Positions 5,957 through 10,812 of a DNA stretch of 10,812 nt are shown piece by piece. The position numbers were made by a program, and so were the translations under genes. How positions within the stretch are numbered: the stretch's first letter is position 1; each line of letters begins with the position of its first letter. The DNA comes from Sulfurimonas sp. (lineage in GTDB: Bacteria; Campylobacterota; Campylobacteria; Campylobacterales; Sulfurimonadaceae): positions 59,252 to 70,063 of the forward strand of contig NVUO01000011.1 in assembly GCA_002733155.1 (NCBI GenBank), written 5' to 3'. The notes beneath the pieces were generated by a model. The model was not told the origin of the DNA. It saw only the letters and a list, made by a program, of their open reading frames with translations, and searched no databases.

Positions 5957-7423
5957 ATGATTACATGGATGCAAAGACATAAAAAATATTTAATAATTAC
6001 AATTTGGATTTCAACTATTGCTTTTGTTGGAGCAGGATTTGTCGGATGGGGACAATATAGTTACGGCGACAAAGCTGGAGCTATAGCTAAGGTTGGTAAT
6101 ATTGAGATAACTATGGGTGACTTACAAAAAAGTTATTCAAATCTTTATTCTCAATATTCTCAAATGTTCCAAGGTGACTTTGATGAAGAAAAAGCAAAAA
6201 GTTTTGGTCTTAAATCTCAAGCATTAAGACATCTAACACAACAAGCACTAATACTTAACCTTGCTTCGGCTTATGATTTAGAAATTAGTGATGCAGAACT
6301 TTTAGCTGAGATAAAAACTCAAAAATACTTTTTTGAAGATAATATATTTAACAAAAAATTATACAAGTCAGTATTATTAAAAAATAATTTAGCAATAAAA
6401 GAGTACGAAGCTGGTGTAAAAAAAGAGTTATTAATAAAAAAAACTTTAGCATTACTTCCTATTAATACTAATGAAAATGAATTTAAAATATTTGATACTA
6501 TTTTAAATATCGCAGATAAAATAAACTATAAAATTATAAATGACAAAAATATAAATATAGATACATCCGATGAATTAGTAAAATCATACTGGGAAGAGAA
6601 AAAACAAAATTTCAAAACTCCAATATCATATGACATAAGATATATAAAACAAAATGCTATTAAAAAGAATTTTGATGATGCCAAAGTGCTAGAATATTAT
6701 ACAGATAATAGAACTCATTTTAAAGATAATGATGGGAAAATTCTTGAATTTACTGATGCAAAAGAAAGAGTCATAAGTGAACTTAATTCTAAAGAAACAA
6801 AAAAAGCAGCACTTCGTGCATATATTGCATATAAAAAAGCTAAGTTATCTTCAGATATTAAAATACATAGTGTAACTATATCTTCACTTAATAACCCTTT
6901 TACAAATGAAGTATTAGAAAAGATATTAACATTAACTCCAGCTTCACCATTTTTAAAACCTTTATTAATAAATAATGAATATTATACTTTCGAACTGCTA
7001 AAAAGCAACCCATCAACAATCAAATCATTTCAAGATGCTAAAGCAGAAATTTTACCTATGTATATAAATAATGAAAAAAAACTTAAATTACTTAACTTAG
7101 CAATAAAATCATTGCCTACTTTTACTGGTACTACTACAGACTTTCTTACAAGAGATGATTCATTAAAACTAACAAATTTAGAAAAAATTCAAGCAAATGA
7201 ATTTTTAAGTATTTTATTTAATAAGAAAGAAAAAAGAGGATTTATAACTTTAGAGGATGGAAGCATAGTTTTATATAATATATTGGAACAAAAACTGCTT
7301 GACAAAACTAACACTGATGTTAAAAAACAAGTCGTTAGATTAAAAAGTGCAATGTTTAATGAGGGTCTTATAAAGAACCTACAAAACAAGTACAAAACAG
7401 AGATATTTATTCAAGGACTCTAA
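5957..7423 (+). CDS. Membrane-anchored PpiD/SurA-N-like periplasmic chaperone without a parvulin domain
   Basis: The 488 residues start with a short cytoplasmic stretch (MITWMQRHKK) and one membrane helix (about 11-30), followed by a periplasmic part. This is the topology of PpiD. VGNIEITMGDLQKSY (46-60) and the helical region to about 165 match the SurA_N chaperone domain. YWEEKKQNFKTP (211-222) and LEYYTDNRTHFK (245-256) match the repeated YY..N...F elements that flank the parvulin domain in PpiD. The catalytic domain that should follow (about 90 residues) is missing, and the sequence passes straight to LEFTDAKERVISEL (263-276). PPIase activity is therefore doubtful; a holdase role for exported proteins is inferred. 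I chose the ATG at 5957 because AAAGG lies 11 bases upstream; the in-frame ATG at 5969 is possible. It is followed by ftsA after one base. H. pylori has, as I recall, a similar secreted protein (HP0977) at this place. Confidence 0.82.
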   Translation: MITWMQRHKKYLIITIWISTIAFVGAGFVGWGQYSYGDKAGAIAKVGNIEITMGDLQKSYSNLYSQYSQMFQGDFDEEKAKSFGLKSQALRHLTQQALILNLASAYDLEISDAELLAEIKTQKYFFEDNIFNKKLYKSVLLKNNLAIKEYEAGVKKELLIKKTLALLPINTNENEFKIFDTILNIADKINYKIINDKNINIDTSDELVKSYWEEKKQNFKTPISYDIRYIKQNAIKKNFDDAKVLEYYTDNRTHFKDNDGKILEFTDAKERVISELNSKETKKAALRAYIAYKKAKLSSDIKIHSVTISSLNNPFTNEVLEKILTLTPASPFLKPLLINNEYYTFELLKSNPSTIKSFQDAKAEILPMYINNEKKLKLLNLAIKSLPTFTGTTTDFLTRDDSLKLTNLEKIQANEFLSILFNKKEKRGFITLEDGSIVLYNILEQKLLDKTNTDVKKQVVRLKSAMFNEGLIKNLQNKYKTEIFIQGL

Positions 7424-7427
7424 GTTG
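7413..7427 (+). promoter_or_regulatory. Ribosome binding site and TTG start of ftsA
   Basis: AAGGA (7413-7417) lies inside the last codons of the upstream gene, seven bases before a TTG at 7425-7427. The upstream stop TAA is at 7421-7423. No ATG or GTG lies before the conserved AIDIGSTK, so the TTG is the only workable start. This arrangement implies translational coupling and possibly restrained FtsA synthesis. Confidence 0.75.
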
Positions 7428-8786
7428 AGCAGAACGGTTTTAGCCATAGATATTGGCTCTACAAAAATATGTGCAATCATTGCTGAAATTGATGATAACA
7501 ACTCTATAGCTATAACTGGTGCTGGAACTTCAAAGGCTCAGGGTCTTAAAAAGGGAAGCATAACAAATATAGATTTAGCATCTAAATCTATTAAAATAGC
7601 CTTAGATGATGCTAAAAGAGTATCTGGGTCTGATGTTAAAATAGCTATAGTGTCTATTTCTGGTGCGTATACAAAAAGTTTAAACTCTAACGGTATTGTT
7701 AACATTCAAAATAAAGAGATTAGCTTTAAAGAGATTGAGCGTGTAATGCAAACATCTTTATATAATGCTAATATCCCAAATGAGTATGATGTACTTCATG
7801 CACTCCCATTTAACTTTAAAGTTGATGATCAGGATAATATTGAAGATCCACTTGGAATGAATGCAGCAAGATTAGAAGTTGAGACTCATATAATCACTAC
7901 TCAAAAATCAAATCTAAATAACCTAAAAAAAGCAGTCCGTGGGGCTGGTGTAGAAGTTGAAAATGTAGTATTAAATGGTTATACCTCTTCAATTGCTACT
8001 CTAAATGATGATGAAAAAGAATTAGGTGTATGCGTAATTGACATGGGTGGGAATACTTCAAACATTACTATTCACTCTGGAAATTCTATAAGATATAATG
8101 AGTTTTTAGGTGTAGGCTCTAACCATGTTACAAATGATCTTTCTATGGCACTTCATACGCCTCTAAATATTGCTGATAGTGTTAAATTAAATTACGGTTC
8201 ACTTTTAACTCCTAGTAATGAGTTAATTGAATTACCAATTATCGGTGATGAAAATACTACACATGAAGTATCATTAGAGGTAGTTCATAATGTTTTATTT
8301 GCTAGAGTTGAAGAAACATTAATGATACTAGCTCAATTTATTGAAAGAAGTGGTTTAAAAGATCAAATTGGTGCTGGCATAGTATTAACTGGTGGATTTT
8401 CAAAAATGGAAGGTATACGAGACTTAGCTGTAGCTACATTTGGTTCAATTCCAGTTCGTTTAGCAAAACCAAAAGAGATGGATGGACTTTTTGATAATCT
8501 TCGTTCAGCTGAATACTCATCAGCTATTGGTTTAGTTATGTATGCTGCAAAATCTTATACCCAGTATGAGATTGATGTAAACAAAAAAGTTAGACATTCA
8601 AATGAAACACCATCTGAGCAAAGTAGTGTGGATTTTATGGATGATGAACAAATACCAACCCAAGAATCAGAGATAGATGAAGTTAAAGAAGATAAAATGA
8701 TTTATCTTGATGCAAAAAAAGATAAAAAGAGTGATGAAGCTAATAGTATAAATAAGTTTTGGAACTGGGCTACCCAGTTATTTTAG
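7425..8786 (+). CDS. ftsA: Cell division protein FtsA
   Basis: FtsA is an actin-like ATPase that tethers FtsZ to the inner membrane and recruits the divisome. The 453-residue product shows the first phosphate loop AIDIGSTK (7-14) and the SHS2 (1C) domain region, with VSISGAYTKSLNSNG (76-90). The second phosphate loop is VIDMGGNTSNITI (204-216). The adenosine motif IVLTGGFSKMEG (319-330) is followed by AKPKEMDGL (347-355), near the end of the actin fold at about 378. A charged, low-complexity linker (about 385-440, rich in Glu, Asp, Ser and Lys) then leads to the C-terminal amphipathic membrane-targeting helix NKFWNWATQLF (443-453). The tail makes it somewhat longer than E. coli FtsA (420). 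It starts with TTG, one base after the preceding stop, and ends 11 bases before ftsZ. Confidence 0.97.
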   Translation: MSRTVLAIDIGSTKICAIIAEIDDNNSIAITGAGTSKAQGLKKGSITNIDLASKSIKIALDDAKRVSGSDVKIAIVSISGAYTKSLNSNGIVNIQNKEISFKEIERVMQTSLYNANIPNEYDVLHALPFNFKVDDQDNIEDPLGMNAARLEVETHIITTQKSNLNNLKKAVRGAGVEVENVVLNGYTSSIATLNDDEKELGVCVIDMGGNTSNITIHSGNSIRYNEFLGVGSNHVTNDLSMALHTPLNIADSVKLNYGSLLTPSNELIELPIIGDENTTHEVSLEVVHNVLFARVEETLMILAQFIERSGLKDQIGAGIVLTGGFSKMEGIRDLAVATFGSIPVRLAKPKEMDGLFDNLRSAEYSSAIGLVMYAAKSYTQYEIDVNKKVRHSNETPSEQSSVDFMDDEQIPTQESEIDEVKEDKMIYLDAKKDKKSDEANSINKFWNWATQLF

Positions 8787-8797
8787 AGGAGATATAA

Positions 8798-9916
8798 ATG
8801 GAACCATTTTTAGTTAAAGAAGCAAGTAATATGAACGGAGCAAGAATCATAGCTGTTGGTGTTGGTGGCGGTGGTGGTAATATGATTAGTCATATGATTG
8901 CAGAGGGTGTAACTGGGATTGAAATGATTATGATTAATACAGATGCGCAAGTTTTAAATGAAGCTATAAACGCATCTAAAATCCAAATTGGAACAAAACT
9001 AACTAAGGGTCTTGGTGCTGGCATGAAACCAGAAATTGGAAAAGATTCAGCTCTTGAAAACTATGATGAAATTAGAACTGCTTTAGAAGGGGCAGATATA
9101 GTATTTATATCTGCTGGACTTGGCGGTGGTACTGGTACTGGTGCAGCTCCAATAGTAGCTCAAATTGCTAAAGAAATTGGTGCTTTAACTATCTCTATAG
9201 TTACAAAACCTTTTATGTTTGAGGGTAAAAAAAGACTTAAACTAGCTATGCAAGGTATAGAAGAACTAAAAGCAGCTAGTGATTCTATTGTTGTTATTCC
9301 AAATGATAAACTTCTTTCTATTATTGATAGAAAACTTGGTCTTAAGGACAGTTTTAAAATTGTTGATAGTGTATTAGCTCAGGCAGTTAGTGGCACATCT
9401 GGAGTAATTCTTTCAAGTGGTCAAAATGATATCAATCTTGACTTTGCAGATTTACAAACTGTAATGAACCATAAAGGTATGGCTCTTATGGGTGTAGGTG
9501 AACATGAGGGTGATAATGCAGCTTACGAGGCTATAAAAGCAGCTATAGAATCTCCTTTACTGGATAACATGTCCATTAATGGTGCTATGGGTGTATTAGT
9601 TCACTTTAATATGCATCCAGATTTTCCAATTATGGAAATATATGATGCTATGAATGTAATCCAAGAAAGTGCTGATGATGATGCTGATATTATTTTTGGT
9701 ACATCTACAAATGAATCAATCTCTGAGACTTATGTTAAAATTACTATAATTGCAACTGGTTTTGAAAAAGACTTAAATAACGGATCTAATAATGAAAATT
9801 TTGTTAATGTGAGCACAGCTCCAATAGCTAAAATTCGCCCTAGATTAGTAGTTGGTGGTGACTTAGATAGTGATTATTTAGATATACCTGCTTATATGAG
9901 ACAACAACAAGACTAA
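8798..9916 (+). CDS. ftsZ: Cell division GTPase FtsZ
   Basis: FtsZ is the tubulin homologue that polymerises into the Z ring at midcell. The 372 residues are typical. The N-terminal nucleotide region has IIAVGVGGGGGNMI (17-30) and NTDAQVL (47-53). The tubulin signature GGGTGTG is at 109-115, and the T7 synergy loop NLDFAD at 213-218 provides the catalytic aspartates (D215, D218). After a short variable linker (about 322-345), the C-terminal peptide DIPAYMRQQ (362-370) is the usual docking site for FtsA and other partners. A strong AGAGGAG Shine-Dalgarno (8785-8791) overlaps the ftsA stop and lies six bases before the ATG. ftsZ should therefore be translated much better than ftsA, in keeping with their usual unequal amounts. 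Confidence 0.98.
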   Translation: MEPFLVKEASNMNGARIIAVGVGGGGGNMISHMIAEGVTGIEMIMINTDAQVLNEAINASKIQIGTKLTKGLGAGMKPEIGKDSALENYDEIRTALEGADIVFISAGLGGGTGTGAAPIVAQIAKEIGALTISIVTKPFMFEGKKRLKLAMQGIEELKAASDSIVVIPNDKLLSIIDRKLGLKDSFKIVDSVLAQAVSGTSGVILSSGQNDINLDFADLQTVMNHKGMALMGVGEHEGDNAAYEAIKAAIESPLLDNMSINGAMGVLVHFNMHPDFPIMEIYDAMNVIQESADDDADIIFGTSTNESISETYVKITIIATGFEKDLNNGSNNENFVNVSTAPIAKIRPRLVVGGDLDSDYLDIPAYMRQQQD

Positions 9917-9942
9917 TTCTTGACGTCTAAGAAGCTTCTAAA

Positions 9943-9975
9943 TCTCTTTTTTATGTATAATATAATAAAAAGAGA
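9943..9975 (+). terminator. Possible weak hairpin between ftsZ and the next gene
   Basis: TCTCTTTTT (9943-9951) can pair with AAAAAGAGA (9967-9975) around a 15-base AT-only loop. The right arm also supplies the AGAGA ribosome binding site of the next gene. No T run follows, so termination is doubtful. The structure could instead mask translation initiation. Confidence 0.3.
9956..9966 (+). promoter_or_regulatory. Overlapping TATAAT boxes upstream of the secreted protein gene
   Basis: Two exact TATAAT hexamers overlap by one base (9956-9961 and 9961-9966) in the 64-base gap after ftsZ. Either would start transcription at about 9968-9973, just before the gene at 9981. There is no -35 at normal spacing; a TTGACG at 9920 is 30 bases away, too far. 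Confidence 0.4.
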
Positions 9976-9980
9976 CTTAA

Positions 9981-10412
9981 ATGAAAAAACTACTTTTAAT
10001 ATTTTCGCTTCTTCTTTGTAATGCACTTGCTTCTGATATATCATTACAAAAAAGAGAACTTACCAAAAAAGAGATGAAATCTCAAAATAAACGCATAGTT
10101 CAACTTGCAAGTTTAGAGATGTCAAAAAGCCTACCTCAAAAAATAGATAAATATACAAAACTGATATCAATAAAGGCCCAAGGTTCCACCCTCATTTATA
10201 TATACGAGATTAATACTGGTGCAAAAAGTGATACGAGTGTAATAAAAGAAGATCATTCTAGAATGAAAGAAGCAGTAACTAGAGGGACTTGCAAAAGTTC
10301 GAAAAAATTCTTAGAAGCTGATATTTCACTTGCGTACATATATAAGAGTTATAAAACAAAAGTTAAACTTTTTAGGTTTGATGTAAATAAAGAAAGTTGT
10401 TTTAGGCTGTAA
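9981..10412 (+). CDS. Secreted small protein, possibly pilotin-like (AspS/GspS-beta pattern)
   Basis: I do not recognise this as a named gene. The 143 residues start with a signal peptide (hydrophobic 4-14, ALA at 15-17), with likely cleavage before Ser18. Cys13 lacks a lipobox context, so a soluble periplasmic protein is expected. The mature part has a charged helix (about 24-50), then SLPQKIDKYTKLISIKAQG and LIYIYEIN, a conserved turn, Cys104, DISLAYIYKS and KLFRFDVNKESC with Cys140. The order (helix, LP..hD..T, Y.Y strand, Cys, strand, strand, terminal Cys) resembles small periplasmic proteins related to type II secretion pilotins of the AspS/GspS-beta kind, with one disulfide. That is an inference from pattern only. 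No secretion genes are nearby. AGAGA lies five bases upstream of the ATG. The following gene starts two bases after its stop, so the two are probably cotranscribed. Confidence 0.8.
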   Translation: MKKLLLIFSLLLCNALASDISLQKRELTKKEMKSQNKRIVQLASLEMSKSLPQKIDKYTKLISIKAQGSTLIYIYEINTGAKSDTSVIKEDHSRMKEAVTRGTCKSSKKFLEADISLAYIYKSYKTKVKLFRFDVNKESCFRL

Positions 10413-10414
10413 AT

Positions 10415-10812
10415 ATGAGTAAAATTACTATATCTATAAAAAATATCATCTCTTCTTTAGATTTTTTCTCTAAACTTAATGATAAAGATATAGAACAACT
10501 ATGCTTAATCTCATCTATTTATAATTATGCTAAGGATTATATACTACATTACGAAAAACAAGATAGTCAATTTTTACTTTTTTTAATATATGGGCATGCG
10601 AAAGCATACAAGATAGATAAACATGAAAATGAAATATTTTTATACAATATTTTTAAACAATCACTAATATCAGAAATATCAAATTTAGATTCTACAACTT
10701 TAACATCTTTTTCTAATATATCTTTATTAGAAGATTCCCAAATTCTAAGTGTAGATTATAAAAAATTTAAAGAGTTATTTCTAGACAACTATACATTGCA
10801 TTATGAGTTTAC
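10415..10812 (+). CDS. Cyclic-nucleotide-binding-domain protein, Crp/Fnr-like, N-terminal part
   Basis: I translated this from an ATG at 10415, two bases after the previous stop; 132 codons are open to the right edge. The pattern fits a cNMP-binding jelly roll. FFSKLNDKDIEQLCLISSIYN resembles the opening helix (L..L....I.QL), shown here only by position (17-37). It is followed by YILHYEKQD (42-50), then FLLFLIYGHAKAYKID (53-68), matching the G.vkvyk strand pair. FLYNIFKQSLISEIS (75-89) matches L....G..iGE, and DSQILSVDYKKFKELF (107-122) matches the late strand and dimer-helix start. The Glu and Arg residues that bind cAMP in Crp are not evident, so cAMP is unlikely as ligand. The DNA-binding helix-turn-helix would lie outside the window, so a regulator role is only inferred. 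An AGG eight bases upstream may serve as ribosome binding site. Confidence 0.7.
   Translation, partial: MSKITISIKNIISSLDFFSKLNDKDIEQLCLISSIYNYAKDYILHYEKQDSQFLLFLIYGHAKAYKIDKHENEIFLYNIFKQSLISEISNLDSTTLTSFSNISLLEDSQILSVDYKKFKELFLDNYTLHYEF

Noticed and set aside
5782..5982. 66-residue plus-strand open frame across the divergent gap
   Set aside because: It overlaps the starts of two better-supported genes, has no ribosome binding site and reads as translated AT-rich intergenic DNA.
7189..7395. 68-residue minus-strand open frame
   Set aside because: It is antisense within the PpiD-like gene and has no independent support.
9920..9925. TTGACG as a -35 box for the secreted protein gene
   Set aside because: The spacing to the nearest TATAAT (9956) is 30 bases, far from the usual 16-18.
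9930..9939. 10-base palindrome AGAAGCTTCT after ftsZ
   Set aside because: It is short, has no loop for an RNA hairpin and matches no operator I know, so chance is the simplest explanation.

Overview
This AT-rich window looks like core chromosome of a free-living member of the Campylobacterota (Epsilonproteobacteria), perhaps near Sulfurimonas or Arcobacter. The genus is a guess. Support comes from the run bioA / SurA-N chaperone-like gene / ftsA / ftsZ, which I recall from Helicobacter pylori (HP0976-HP0979). It also comes from a short RecR whose C-terminal half resembles the Helicobacter type. I see no tRNA, rRNA, CRISPR array, insertion sequence or phage gene.

Layout. From 1 to 2194 there is a tight minus-strand operon read as mltA (lytic transglycosylase lipoprotein), recR (recombinational repair), mlaA (outer-membrane lipid transport, cut by the left edge). 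The last two junctions have a 1-base overlap and no gap. Divergently, dnaJ (2267-3394) runs on the plus strand and is followed by a 15-bp perfect hairpin. Next is a class II aldolase/adducin-fold protein (3489-4082) whose metal-binding histidines are all replaced. It converges on bioA (4079-5377, minus), and the two stop codons share the palindrome TTAA. A small unrecognised gene (5451-5798, minus) lies upstream of bioA. bioA also has its own near-consensus sigma-70 promoter, placed so that transcription should start on the A of its ATG.

From 5957 a plus-strand cluster runs to the right edge. It contains a membrane-anchored PpiD/SurA-N-like chaperone that seems to lack its parvulin domain, ftsA with a TTG start one base after the previous stop, ftsZ, a secreted protein with a possible pilotin-like (AspS/GspS-beta) pattern, and the start of a cyclic-nucleotide-binding-domain (Crp/Fnr-like) protein.

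How the genes relate. Most are housekeeping: envelope maintenance (mltA, mlaA, the PpiD-like protein), cell division (ftsA, ftsZ), protein folding (dnaJ), DNA repair (recR) and biotin synthesis (bioA). I see no clear new multi-gene system. The points most worth a second look are the aldolase-fold protein without metal ligands, the two probable leaderless transcripts (bioA strongest, mltA second), the chaperone without a catalytic domain coupled to ftsA, and the uncharacterised secreted protein after ftsZ.
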